DNA of 64,000 nt from Nonomuraea sp. PA05 (GCF_008086045.1 NZ_VSEY01000053.1:16004-80003), one strand, 5' to 3'; positions 17,876 to 25,483 are shown, numbered from the stretch's first letter. The notes: generated by a model from the sequence alone, not told the origin. Made by a program: numbers and translations.

Positions 17876-17910
17876 GGGAAACGCCCCGGGGTTATCCCCA
17901 GGGCGTTCCC
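17876..17910. other. Strong imperfect hairpin in a divergent intergenic region
   Basis: GGGAA (17876-17880), CGCCC (17882-17886) and GGGG (17888-17891) pair with CCCC (17896-17899), GGGCG (17901-17905) and TTCCC (17906-17910) around a TTAT loop, with one bulge and one mismatch. It lies 70 nt before the gene at 17981. It may be an operator, a leader hairpin, or a terminator isolating the two divergent units. Confidence 0.5.
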
Positions 17911-17980
17911 TGATGCTCGCGGCAAAAGCCATTCATAGCGTCCAACGTGGACGAATGCCCCAAAACGCCGGGAGAACATG

Positions 17981-18976
17981 ATGCCGTCCTACATCGCAGA
18001 GGAGCAGCGGGGAGCGGAGGCACGGATTCTCAACGTGCTGTTCCCCACCATCCTCCAGGGACTCCAGCTGACCCACCAGGCAGCGGACCAGTTCGGCGCC
18101 CGTCCGCAACAGGCGCAAACGCTGCCGATGAGGCCGCGCATGGAGCACCGGCCCGTGGAGTACCAGCAGCAACAGCAGCGGTTCGCCACCCCGGAGACCT
18201 ACGCCCAGCTCGCCGCCGACCGCTCGTTCATGGACGTCGCCGCCGTCCTCATGCCGGTCGTGCAGTCCATCATCCCGCCGCTCGTGGAGCAGCTCCTGTC
18301 GTTCGGCCCGCCGAAGGCCGACACCGACCAGAACGAGGAGGAGCGCTTCCTGCAGTTCGTGCCGCAACTGCTCGGCACGGTCACGCCGATCATGATGCAG
18401 GTGCTGCCGGGCCTGCTCCAGACGATGCACGGCATGCGCGCCGAGCACCCCGTACGCGTGACCGACCGCGAGCTCAACCAGCGCTACTTCGGCCCCATCG
18501 TGCAGGCCACGCTGCCCGCGATCGTCTCGCAGCTCCCCGAGCTGCTCGCCATCGTCCACGGCGACCAGCGCTCGCCCGTCCGGTACGACCGCATGCCCGG
18601 CCGCGGCCCGATCCAGCTCATGCGGATCACCAGGAACGACCTGGCCAACGCCCACCGGCTGCGCGACGGCGACGTCCTGCACATGACCGAGACCCCGGCC
18701 CAGCCGGGCACCACCGAGATCCGCATCACCTGCGCGCCGCACTGCATGTGGTGGAAGGGCCTCCAGGTCACCGACGAGACCGACAGGCAACTCTGCTTCG
18801 TCGAGACCGACGGCGACCGCTACGCCGTCTTCGAGTCCAGGGCCGTGCAGTCCGGCGGCGCGATCGTGCTGTGGAAGGCGCGCATGTTCGGCGAGCACAC
18901 GCCGATGTACGTCATCCCGATCGGCGAGCTGTCGCCTGACGGCAAGTGCTTCAACTTCCACTGGGCCGCCGACTGA
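17981..18976 (+). CDS. Unknown protein with repeated amphipathic/hydrophobic segments, coupled to a C11 peptidase
   Basis: I do not recognise this family. The roughly 331 residues include four similar segments: ILNVLFPTILQGLQL (N-terminal), VLMPVVQSIIPPLVEQLLSF, QLLGTVTPIMMQVLPGLLQTM and IVQATLPAIVSQLPELLAIV. Each has hydrophobic residues around conserved prolines. A poly-Gln patch (YQQQQQR) lies near 62-68. The C-terminal 120 residues look like a beta-rich domain (TEIRITCAPHCMWWKGLQV, then CFVETDGDRYAVFES). There is no signal peptide. GGGAG at 17970-17974 lies 6 nt before ATG 17981 (3 nt before ATG 17978). Its TGA overlaps the ATG of the peptidase gene, so the two are translationally coupled and probably work together. 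A membrane-active role is only inferred. Confidence 0.6.
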   Translation: MPSYIAEEQRGAEARILNVLFPTILQGLQLTHQAADQFGARPQQAQTLPMRPRMEHRPVEYQQQQQRFATPETYAQLAADRSFMDVAAVLMPVVQSIIPPLVEQLLSFGPPKADTDQNEEERFLQFVPQLLGTVTPIMMQVLPGLLQTMHGMRAEHPVRVTDRELNQRYFGPIVQATLPAIVSQLPELLAIVHGDQRSPVRYDRMPGRGPIQLMRITRNDLANAHRLRDGDVLHMTETPAQPGTTEIRITCAPHCMWWKGLQVTDETDRQLCFVETDGDRYAVFESRAVQSGGAIVLWKARMFGEHTPMYVIPIGELSPDGKCFNFHWAAD

Positions 18977-20520
18977 TGGCCGGGCCCACGCTGCGGCTCG
19001 GCAGCAGAGGGGAAGACGTCAGGCGGCTCCAGGAGCTGCTGCGCGCCCGCGGCTACCGGGTACGGGCCGACGGGTACTTCGGCGGCTCCACCTACGGGGC
19101 CGTGCTGAGCGTCCAGCAGCGCGAGGGGCTGCCCGCCGACGGCGTGGCGGGCCCCGGCACGTGGCGGGCGCTCGGCCAGACGCAGAGCGTGGCGGACGAG
19201 CCCCGCTCGGACGAGCAGGCCGAGTGGAACGTCATGATCTACATGGCGGGCAACAACAACCTGTCCGACGCCGCCGGGCGCGACCTGGAGGAGCTGCGCG
19301 CCGTCCAGTCGTTCAACGGCGTCCGCGTCACCTGCTTCGTCAAGCGGCAGGACGCCGGCGGCCGGGCCCAGCACATGGAGATCAGGGCGGGCGGCGCGCC
19401 CGACCTGATCGACGAGCTGCACCCGCCCGTCGACTCCGGCCACCCGCAGACGCTGCTGGACTTCGTGCGCTGGTCCGTCAGGCGCGCGCCTGCCAGGCGG
19501 CACGCCCTGGTGATCTGGAACCACGGCGGCGGCTGGACCCCCGACGACCTCGACCAGATCTACACCCAGGTCAGGGGCCGCGCGGTCCGGCGCGACGTGG
19601 AGAGCGGATACGTCCGCAGGGCTCCGCGCGCGAACATGGCCGACGGCGAGCCGGCCTTCTCGGAGCTGTCCAGGCTGACGGAGTCGCAGGAGATCACCAA
19701 GGCCGTGTTCACCACGTCGCTGACCGAGGTGCTCCGCCTGCCGAACGGCCAGGACCGGGCCATCGCCAGCGACGACGGCACCCTGCACTCGCTGGACACC
19801 ATCGAGCTGTGCAACGTCATGCGCGCCGTCCACCAGGACCTCGGCCGGCCGCTCGACCTGCTCGGCATGGACGCCTGCCTCATGAGCAACCTCGAGGTCT
19901 GCTACGAGATCCGCGAGCACGCGGCCGTCGTGGTGGGCTCTGAGGAGCTCGAACCCAACGAGGGCTGGCCGTACACCGAGATCCTGTCCGCGCTGGCGGC
20001 CAACCCGCGCATGGACGCGCGCGAGCTCGGCCACCTCGTGGTGGAGGAGTACCTGAGGTCCTACCGCGGCACGCACCAGACCGTCACCCAGTGCGCGGTG
20101 GACGCGACGCGGATCGAGGAGTTCATGCGCGAGTTCCAGACGCTGGCCGAGTGCATGCGCCGGCAGGTGCAGGGCAACCGGTCCGTGGTGGACAGCGTGC
20201 AGTCGGTCGCCACCCGCTTCCACATCGACCGTTCGCTGACCGACCTGCGCACGCTCTGCCTGGCGCTGGTGGCCGACTCGCGCACCGACCCGACGCTGGC
20301 CTCGGTCGCCGACAAGCTGCTGGCCATCCACGGGCCGGGCGGCTTCGTGATCAACGAGGGCCACCAGGGCGAGAAGGTCGAGGAGTGCGGCGGGCTGAGC
20401 GCGTACTTCCCGATGGAGCGCACGATCTCGCGCTACTACGCGGACCTCCAGCTCGCCCAGCACTCCGAATGGGACGAGTTCCTCAGGGACTACGCGAAGG
20501 CGCGTACCATCAGGCGATAG
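18976..20520 (+). CDS. C11 (clostripain-like) cysteine peptidase with N-terminal peptidoglycan-binding-like domain
   Basis: The protein has 514 residues. The first 70 form a PG_binding_1-type domain (GSRGEDVRRLQELLRARGY, then DGYFGGSTYGAVLSVQQ and GVAGPGTWRAL). The rest is a clan CD (caspase-fold) C11 peptidase: WNVMIYMAGNNNLSD opens the fold, the catalytic His is in HALVIWNHGGGW and the catalytic Cys is in LLGMDACLMSNLEVCYEI. C11 enzymes usually cleave after Arg or Lys and may self-process. No signal peptide precedes the binding-like domain, so the protein is probably made in the cytoplasm. The ATG at 18976 overlaps the preceding TGA; an in-frame start 30 nt upstream is less likely. A strong terminator follows 44 nt after the stop. 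Confidence 0.85.
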   Translation: MAGPTLRLGSRGEDVRRLQELLRARGYRVRADGYFGGSTYGAVLSVQQREGLPADGVAGPGTWRALGQTQSVADEPRSDEQAEWNVMIYMAGNNNLSDAAGRDLEELRAVQSFNGVRVTCFVKRQDAGGRAQHMEIRAGGAPDLIDELHPPVDSGHPQTLLDFVRWSVRRAPARRHALVIWNHGGGWTPDDLDQIYTQVRGRAVRRDVESGYVRRAPRANMADGEPAFSELSRLTESQEITKAVFTTSLTEVLRLPNGQDRAIASDDGTLHSLDTIELCNVMRAVHQDLGRPLDLLGMDACLMSNLEVCYEIREHAAVVVGSEELEPNEGWPYTEILSALAANPRMDARELGHLVVEEYLRSYRGTHQTVTQCAVDATRIEEFMREFQTLAECMRRQVQGNRSVVDSVQSVATRFHIDRSLTDLRTLCLALVADSRTDPTLASVADKLLAIHGPGGFVINEGHQGEKVEECGGLSAYFPMERTISRYYADLQLAQHSEWDEFLRDYAKARTIRR

Positions 20521-20564
20521 GAGGGCGTCACAAGGCCACAAGCCGGCGATCCGCCGGCGTCGCT

Positions 20565-20601
20565 GGGGCTATTGCGGCCCGGGACCGGCCGCAATAGCCC
20601 C
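20565..20601 (+). terminator. Strong 15-bp hairpin terminator
   Basis: The arms 20565-20579 and 20587-20601 are perfectly complementary around the 7-nt loop CGGGACC, and TACCTTTG follows. It ends the C11 peptidase unit and lies only 13 nt before the next start codon. Confidence 0.8.
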
Positions 20602-20607
20602 TACCTT
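20602..20607 (+). promoter_or_regulatory. -10 element of a leaderless promoter
   Basis: TACCTT fits TANNNT and ends 7 nt before the ATG at 20615. No Shine-Dalgarno sequence fits between hairpin and start, so transcription probably begins at the ATG. No convincing -35 box is seen. Confidence 0.45.
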
Positions 20608-20614
20608 TGCTGTC

Positions 20615-21715
20615 ATGGATCCCCTCATCAGCCGCAGGGCGCTCAACCGGGCCACGCTGGAGCGTCAGCACCTGCTGCGCCGTACCGACCGCACCGTGAT
20701 CGAGGTCGTGGAGCAGCTCGGCGGGTTGCAGGCGCAGACCCCGCACACCTGGTACACCGGCTTGTGGAGCCGCATCGCCGGGTTCGACCCCGCCGCCGCC
20801 GGAGAGCTGCTGCTCTCGCGCGAGCTGGTGCGCATCGCGTTGCAGCGCTCCACCATCCACCTGGTCTCCGCCCGCGACTGCCTGGCCATGCGGCCGCTGC
20901 TGCAACCGGTGACCGAGCGCGGGACGCGCACGACGTTCGGCAAGCGGCTGGCCGGCGTGGACCTCGACGAGCTGGCGGCGGCCGGGCGGGCGCTGCTGGA
21001 GGAGCACCCGATGACCTTCGCCGACCTGGGGCGGGCGCTGGCCGAACGCTGGCCTGACACCGACCCGCACGCGCTGGGCCAGGGGGTGCGCTGCTTCGTG
21101 CCGCTCGTGCAGGTGCCGCCGCGCGGCGTGTGGGGCAGGAGCGGCCCGGTCGCGCACACCAGCGCGGAGTCGTGGATCGGCTACGAGGTGCCGCCCATGA
21201 CGCCCGCCGAGCTGGTGCGGCGCTACCTGGCCGCGTTCGGGCCCGCGTCGGCGCAGGACGCGCAGACGTGGTCGGGCCTGACCAGGCTGGGCGAGGTGTT
21301 CGAGTCGATGGGCCTGCTCCGCTTCCGTGACGAGAACGGCAGAATCCTGTACGACCTGCCGGACGCGCCCCGGCCGGGCGAGGACGTGCCCGCCCCGGTG
21401 CGGCTCATGTACGACTTCGACAACCTCTTCCTGTCCTACGCCGACCGGTCCAGGGCGATCAGCGACACGGGCGCGGCGGCGCTGCAGGGCTTCATGGGCA
21501 CGAACGTGGTGCCGCGGGTGATCCTGGTGGACGGCTTCACGGCGGGCGACTGGACGGTCACCAGGGCCAAGGGCGTCTCCACCCTCAACCTCCACCAGTG
21601 GGAGCCGATCAAGGCCATGGAGGAGGCCGAGGAGGAGGGCCGGCGGCTGCTGGAGTTCCTGGCTCCGGGCGACCGGCACGAGATCGCGGTGCTCGACGGC
21701 CCCTCCAAGACCTGA
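20615..21715 (+). CDS. Winged-helix DNA-binding protein, AlkZ-like (HTH_42) family
   Basis: The 366-residue protein matches the winged-helix HTH_42 family: an early RRTDRTVIEVVEQLGGLQAQ, LWSRIAGF, ELVRIALQRSTIHLVSA, and a C-terminal VILVDGFTAGDWTVTR. Members include AlkZ-type DNA glycosylases that unhook interstrand crosslinks and give self-resistance to azinomycin-like compounds. Those enzymes use a Q-x-Q motif. Here Q39-A40-Q41 occupies the corresponding place, so glycosylase activity is plausible but unproven. No crosslinker biosynthesis genes are visible nearby, so a general repair role is more likely. The transcript appears leaderless. The following IclR gene has its own operator and promoter. 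Confidence 0.75.
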   Translation: MDPLISRRALNRATLERQHLLRRTDRTVIEVVEQLGGLQAQTPHTWYTGLWSRIAGFDPAAAGELLLSRELVRIALQRSTIHLVSARDCLAMRPLLQPVTERGTRTTFGKRLAGVDLDELAAAGRALLEEHPMTFADLGRALAERWPDTDPHALGQGVRCFVPLVQVPPRGVWGRSGPVAHTSAESWIGYEVPPMTPAELVRRYLAAFGPASAQDAQTWSGLTRLGEVFESMGLLRFRDENGRILYDLPDAPRPGEDVPAPVRLMYDFDNLFLSYADRSRAISDTGAAALQGFMGTNVVPRVILVDGFTAGDWTVTRAKGVSTLNLHQWEPIKAMEEAEEEGRRLLEFLAPGDRHEIAVLDGPSKT

Positions 21716-21717
21716 GG

Positions 21718-21751
21718 TTGTGCACTGCACAACGGCGTGTTGCAGTAGGGT
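21718..21751 (+). promoter_or_regulatory. Operator and leaderless promoter of the IclR gene
   Basis: TTGTGCACTGCACAA (21718-21732) is a 15-bp palindrome with 7-bp arms. TAGGGT (21746-21751) is a -10 element 6 nt before the GTG start at 21758. The palindrome covers the -35 region, as expected for autoregulation by the IclR protein. The functional link is inferred. Confidence 0.55.
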
Positions 21752-21757
21752 AGGCCG

Positions 21758-22513
21758 GTGGAAGAACGCAACCGGTCCGCCTCGCTCCGGCGCGCGCTGA
21801 CCGTGCTCGACCACGTACGCGCGCACCCGGGCCTGACGCTCACCCAGCTCGCCGAGGCGGTCGGCCTGTCCAAGAGCACGGTGTTGCGGCTGACCGTGCC
21901 GCTCGTCGAGGCCAGGCTGCTCGACCGCGACCGCGAGAGCGGCCTCTACCGGCTCGGGCACGGCGCGCTCCGGCTCGGGCAGGCCTACCTCGACACGCTC
22001 GACCTGCGCGCCGTGGCCGCAGAGGAGTCGCACCGGCTGATGGCCGAAGTGGGCGAGACCGTCCACCTCGTCGTGCCCGACCACCCGCACGTCGTCTACA
22101 TCGACAAGGTGGAGAACGAGGCGAGCGTGCGCATGGCCTCCCGCATCGGCAGCCGCGAGCCCGTCCACTGCACCGCCGTCGGCAAGGCCATCCTGGCCTG
22201 GCAGCCCGGCGAGCTCCTGGCCGGGCTCGTCCTGGAGCCCAGGACCAGGCACACGATCACCGACGCCGGGCGGCTGCGCGCCGAGCTGGCGCGGATCAGG
22301 CGCCGCGGCTACGCCGTGGACGACCGCGAGAACGAGCCCGAGGTGCGCTGCGTCGCCGCACCGATCTTCGACCATCAGGACGCCGTCGCCGCGGCCATCT
22401 CCGTCTCCGGCCTCACCTCGCGGATCACCGCCGCGCGGGTGCGCGAGCTGGGGCCGCTGGTCGCCGCGGCGGCGGCACGCATCTCGTACAAGCTGGGGAG
22501 CACGACCCGATGA
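21758..22513 (+). CDS. IclR-family transcriptional regulator
   Basis: The 251-residue protein has an N-terminal winged helix (ALTVLDHVRAHPGLTLTQLAEAVGLSKSTVLRL) and a C-terminal IclR effector domain. The latter includes GETVHLVVPDHPHVVYIDKVEN, HCTAVGKAILAW, the IRRRGYAVDDRENEPEVRCVAAP signature and ISVSGLTSRI. Its stop overlaps the start of a PfkB sugar kinase gene by 4 nt (ATGA). That suggests it controls use of a sugar acid such as 2-keto-3-deoxygluconate, as KdgR-type IclR regulators do. The GTG start directly follows a -10 element, so the mRNA is leaderless. Confidence 0.9.
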   Translation: MEERNRSASLRRALTVLDHVRAHPGLTLTQLAEAVGLSKSTVLRLTVPLVEARLLDRDRESGLYRLGHGALRLGQAYLDTLDLRAVAAEESHRLMAEVGETVHLVVPDHPHVVYIDKVENEASVRMASRIGSREPVHCTAVGKAILAWQPGELLAGLVLEPRTRHTITDAGRLRAELARIRRRGYAVDDRENEPEVRCVAAPIFDHQDAVAAAISVSGLTSRITAARVRELGPLVAAAAARISYKLGSTTR

Positions 22514-23454
22514 CCGACCTGGTGACCTTCGGCGAGACCATGGCCCTGTTCGCCGCCCGCCGCACGGGCCCGCTGCGCTTCGCCCGCGACTTCGACCTGG
22601 GGCTGGGCGGCGCGGAGTCCAACGTGGCCATCGGCGTCGCCCGGCTCGGCCACGACGCGACGTGGATCGGCAGGGTGGGCGCCGACGAGTTCGGCGACCT
22701 CATCCGCGCCACGCTCGCCGGCGAGGGCGTGCACGCGCACGCGATCCCCGACCCGGACGCGCCCACCGGCCTGATGATCAAGGGCAGGCGCACCGCCGAC
22801 CTCATCGACGTGCGCTACTACCGCAAGGACAGCGCGGGCTCCCGGCTGAGCCCCGCCGACCTCGACCCCGGCCTCATCAGGTCGGCCAGGGTCCTGCACG
22901 TCTCCGCCATCACGCCCGCGCTGTCCGCCTCGGCCCGCGAGGCCGTGCGCCACGCGATGAGCGTGGCCCGCTCCGCCGGGGTGACCGTCTCGCTCGACGT
23001 CAACTACCGGCGCGCGCTCTGGACGCCCGAGGAGGCGGGGGCTTGGCTGCGGGACGTGGTCGGCGACGTGGACGTGCTGTTCGCCACCGAGGCGGAGGGC
23101 CGGCTGCTCGCCGACGTCGAGGGGGCACATGAGCTGGCCGAGGCGCTGGCGGGGCTGGGGCCTCGGCACGTGCTGCTCAAGTTCGGCGCCGAGGGGGCCA
23201 TGGAGCTGTCCGGGGGCGTCGTGCGGCGGGCGGAGCCGTACCGGGTGACGGAGGTCGACTCGGTGGGCGCCGGCGACGCCTTCGCGGCGGGCTGGCTGGC
23301 CGACTGGCTGGCGGGCGCGGAACCCGAGCGGCGGCTCGCCACCGCGAGCGCGGCCGGGGCATTCGCTGTCACCAGCCAGGGCGACTGGGAAAGCCTCCCC
23401 CGCCGCGCCGACCTCGACCTCCTGCGCCGCCCCACCGACGGCGTCAACCGCTGA
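22510..23454 (+). CDS. PfkB-family sugar kinase, probably 2-keto-3-deoxygluconate kinase
   Basis: The 314-residue ribokinase-fold kinase begins TDLVTFGETMALF, with GLGGAESNVAIGVARLG (PfkB signature 1) near 32-48. LDVNYRRALWTPEEA is typical of KDG kinases. The C-terminal VDSVGAGDAFAAGWLA contains the anion hole and catalytic Asp. KDG kinase makes 2-keto-3-deoxy-6-phosphogluconate from pectin- or gluconate-derived KDG, using ATP. The gene overlaps the IclR gene by 4 nt. No KDPG aldolase gene is adjacent, but a DHDPS-family lyase gene lies about 2 kb downstream on the other strand. Another PfkB sugar kinase specificity cannot be excluded. Confidence 0.8.
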   Translation: MTDLVTFGETMALFAARRTGPLRFARDFDLGLGGAESNVAIGVARLGHDATWIGRVGADEFGDLIRATLAGEGVHAHAIPDPDAPTGLMIKGRRTADLIDVRYYRKDSAGSRLSPADLDPGLIRSARVLHVSAITPALSASAREAVRHAMSVARSAGVTVSLDVNYRRALWTPEEAGAWLRDVVGDVDVLFATEAEGRLLADVEGAHELAEALAGLGPRHVLLKFGAEGAMELSGGVVRRAEPYRVTEVDSVGAGDAFAAGWLADWLAGAEPERRLATASAAGAFAVTSQGDWESLPRRADLDLLRRPTDGVNR

Positions 23455-23470
23455 CCCGCCACTCCGCCGG

Positions 23471-23527
23471 CAGCGTCGATGAGGGCAGCGTCGATGAGGG
23501 CGGCGTCGATGAGGGCGGCGTCATGCG
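23471..23527. repeat. 15-bp tandem repeat, 3 copies plus a partial
   Basis: The unit CRGCGTCGATGAGGG starts at 23471, 23486 and 23501, with a partial fourth copy to 23527. It lies between the sugar kinase stop and the promoter of the gene at 23572. Confidence 0.85.
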
Positions 23528-23559
23528 CCGAGTGCCACGCGTCAAGTCCGGATATGTCG

Positions 23560-23565
23560 TAACCT
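23560..23565 (+). promoter_or_regulatory. -10 element of a leaderless promoter
   Basis: TAACCT ends exactly 6 nt before the ATG at 23572, and no Shine-Dalgarno sequence is present, so transcription and translation probably start together. Confidence 0.5.
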
Positions 23566-23571
23566 GCCGGA

Positions 23572-24618
23572 ATGCTCGATCATCATCTCGACGCCCTCCT
23601 GCAAGCGGCCAACGACCGCGACCCCGACCGGCTCTTCGAGCACGCCTCCCAGCTCTACGCCGCCACCGAGCACACCGACAAGGCGACCCTGTCGGCCGTG
23701 GCGGCCCGGTTCGGCACGGTCTTCGACCTGGTCCCGCCCGGCATCGGCGCCCGCCTCGGCATCGTGGCCGGCGCGCTGGCGGAGCGCGGCGCCGACCCCG
23801 TCCCGCTGGCCGAGCCGCTCGTGGAGCAGTTGTCCGGGCTGCTGGAGCAGTCGGCCAGGTTCGCCGAGGCGTGGCGGAAGGCCACCGGCGAGGATCCGCC
23901 CGAGCCGGACGACGAGGACCCGGCCTGGATGCCGAGCGCGGCGGGCCGCCTGACCGGCCTGCCGGAGCAGGAGGCGTTCGCGCTGGCCGACGCGTGGGCG
24001 AACCTGTACATGGCGCACATGCCGGTCCTGTCCATCATGCAGCTCTCCGCGCAGGTGCGGGCGGCGCTGCCCGGCCGCGAGCGCCTGGTGCGGGCCCTGA
24101 CCGCCGTGATCGAGGACCGCCCCGACCTGGAGTGGCTGGCCGGCCTGCTCGCCGTGCTGGAGGACGAGCACCTGATCGTCCTGCACAGGGAGACCGGCCG
24201 CGGCTACGAGGTCGTCATCGGCGGGATCGGCGACAACTTCCAGCTCCACACCCTGCTGGCGGACGTGGTGAGCGGCCCGGCCGACCACGGGCTGATCGAG
24301 GGCGTGCAGCCGGACCCTGACTGGGTGATGGCCGCCACGGACGGCGACGTGGATCCGGACGACGACCCGGTCAGCGGCCAGTTCAACCTGGTGGACGCCT
24401 ACGGCAAGTGGATCTGGAACGAGGGCGTCCCCGCGGACATTCCCCAGGTGGACGGGGTGCGGGTGGTCGTACTCGACCCGCCGCCGTACGAGCGGTCGTG
24501 GAGCCCCGGCAGGCGCTACCCGATGATGGTCGGCACCATCCGCCTGGAGCGGATCCTGCGCGCCGACGAGGCGGCGGCCTGGATGTCCGTGATCTCCCCC
24601 GAGAGCGACTCCCAGTAG
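23572..24618 (+). CDS. Hypothetical acidic cytoplasmic protein
   Basis: This is a 348-residue soluble protein with no signal peptide or membrane segment. The N-terminal half is helical and acidic (LLQAANDRDPDRLFEHASQLYAA, then EDPPEPDDEDPAWMPSA). The C-terminal half has the repeated-strand look of an enzyme inhibitor or binding domain: HRETGRGYEVVIGGIGDNFQLHTLLA, then GQFNLVDAYGKWIWNEGVP. I do not recognise the family. It sits alone between the IclR/kinase unit and the BlaI gene, with a leaderless promoter of its own. Immediately after its stop codon lies the broken end of what looks like a hemerythrin-type gene on the other strand. Confidence 0.6.
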   Translation: MLDHHLDALLQAANDRDPDRLFEHASQLYAATEHTDKATLSAVAARFGTVFDLVPPGIGARLGIVAGALAERGADPVPLAEPLVEQLSGLLEQSARFAEAWRKATGEDPPEPDDEDPAWMPSAAGRLTGLPEQEAFALADAWANLYMAHMPVLSIMQLSAQVRAALPGRERLVRALTAVIEDRPDLEWLAGLLAVLEDEHLIVLHRETGRGYEVVIGGIGDNFQLHTLLADVVSGPADHGLIEGVQPDPDWVMAATDGDVDPDDDPVSGQFNLVDAYGKWIWNEGVPADIPQVDGVRVVVLDPPPYERSWSPGRRYPMMVGTIRLERILRADEAAAWMSVISPESDSQ

Positions 24619-24624
24619 CGGCGG

Positions 24625-24721
24625 TCAGGCGGCGCGGACCCCGGCCACCTCCTCCAGCAGGGCGCCGAGCCGGATGAGCTCGCGCCGGAACACCCGATGG
24701 ACGACCGCCACAGCGCACGTG
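24625..24721 (-). pseudogene. Possible remnant of a hemerythrin-domain gene 5' end
   Basis: On the minus strand the codons read AVAVVHRVFRRELIRLGALLEEV and then stop at 24625. A VHxxFRREL helix is how actinobacterial hemerythrin (HHE) proteins typically begin, but the four-helix body with its His/Glu metal ligands is missing. The fragment ends 6 nt from the neighbouring stop codon, as if a deletion joined the two. With only about 30 codons, chance resemblance is possible. Confidence 0.3.
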
Positions 24722-24726
24722 GGCGA

Positions 24727-24762
24727 TTGACGAAGGGTTGATCCAGGCTCAACCCTTACGAT
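24727..24762 (+). promoter_or_regulatory. Operator-promoter region of the BlaI-type gene
   Basis: AAGGGTTGA (24733-24741) and TCAACCCTT (24749-24757) form a perfect 9-bp inverted repeat with a 7-nt centre. A TTGACG hexamer (24727-24732) precedes it and TACGAT (24757-24762) follows, 7 nt before ATG 24770. The palindrome lies between possible -35 and -10 boxes, which suits repression by a BlaI dimer. The 24-bp spacing between the boxes is unusually long. Confidence 0.55.
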
Positions 24763-24769
24763 GTGGGGC

Positions 24770-25144
24770 ATGAAGCGCCCCCTCGGAGAGCTCGAATCCA
24801 CGATCATGGACAGGTTGTGGTCCTACCGCAGGCCAGCTTCCGTCCGTGACGTGCTCGAAGACCTCCGTACGGAGCGCGAGATCGCCTACACCACGGTGAT
24901 GACCGTGATGGACAAGCTGCACACCAAGGGCCTGCTCAGGCGCGAGCCGGTCGGCCGGGCCTACGTGTACGAGCCGATCGCCACCAAGGAGGCCTACACG
25001 GCCGAGCTGATGCGGCACGCGCTGGCCGCCAGCGGCAACCAGGCGGCCACGCTGGTGCACTTCCTCGAACGCCTCACTCCGGAGGAGGCCACCGCCCTGG
25101 AGACGGCGCTCCAGGTGGTCCCGCCCGGCAACCGCCGCCCGTAG
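24770..25144 (+). CDS. BlaI/MecI/CopY-family transcriptional repressor
   Basis: The 124-residue protein starts MKRPLGELESTIMDRLW, followed by ASVRDVLEDLRTEREIAYTTVMTVMDKLHTKGLLRREPVGRAYVYEP, which is the BlaI winged helix. A C-terminal dimerisation helix follows. Family members repress beta-lactamase or copper genes and are normally inactivated by a BlaR1-type M56 metalloprotease. No such partner is next to this gene, so it may respond to another signal or act elsewhere. ATG 24770 is chosen over ATG 24761, because a -10 element ends 7 nt before it. Confidence 0.88.
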   Translation: MKRPLGELESTIMDRLWSYRRPASVRDVLEDLRTEREIAYTTVMTVMDKLHTKGLLRREPVGRAYVYEPIATKEAYTAELMRHALAASGNQAATLVHFLERLTPEEATALETALQVVPPGNRRP

Positions 25145-25205
25145 GGCCGCTCACCTTTACGTCCGCCTCTCCTGGAGAGAGGCTGGACGCAGGGAGGTGG
25201 TCGTC

Positions 25206-25463
25206 ATGGAGTACAAGCAGTGGAACATCCAGATCTGGATCAGCGAGGACGACGAGGACGCCCTGACCACGGCCACGGCCGTGCTGTTCACCCCGGACGG
25301 CAAGCGGCACGAGAGCGTGGCGCACGCCCGCCGCAACCCGGATGACCGGCCCGTGCCGGGGATCGGCGACGAGCTGGCCGCCGGGCGGGCGCTGTCGGAC
25401 CTGGCCTCGAAGCTGATCGAGGACGGCGCGCAGGACATCGCCCAGATGGCGAGCCCCGCGTGA
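25206..25463 (+). CDS. DUF1876 (dsRBD-like) small protein
   Basis: The 85-residue protein has KQWNIQIWISEDDEDALTTATAVLFTPDG, then the strongly conserved AHARRNPDDRPVPGIGDELAAGRALSDLASKL. This fits the actinobacterial DUF1876 family, whose known fold resembles double-stranded RNA-binding domains. The function is unknown. GGGAGG at 25192-25197 lies 8 nt before ATG 25206, which rules out the in-frame GTG at 25197. The stop codon is inside a hairpin shared with the convergent aldolase gene. Confidence 0.8.
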   Translation: MEYKQWNIQIWISEDDEDALTTATAVLFTPDGKRHESVAHARRNPDDRPVPGIGDELAAGRALSDLASKLIEDGAQDIAQMASPA

Positions 25464-25483
25464 TCAGCGAAGGGCCCTGATCA
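25461..25483. terminator. Hairpin containing both convergent stop codons
   Basis: TGATCAG (25461-25467) pairs with CTGATCA (25477-25483) and an inner AGGGCCCT can pair with itself. The TGA stops of the DUF1876 gene (+) and the aldolase gene (-) both fall in the arms, so the structure can terminate both transcripts. Confidence 0.55.
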
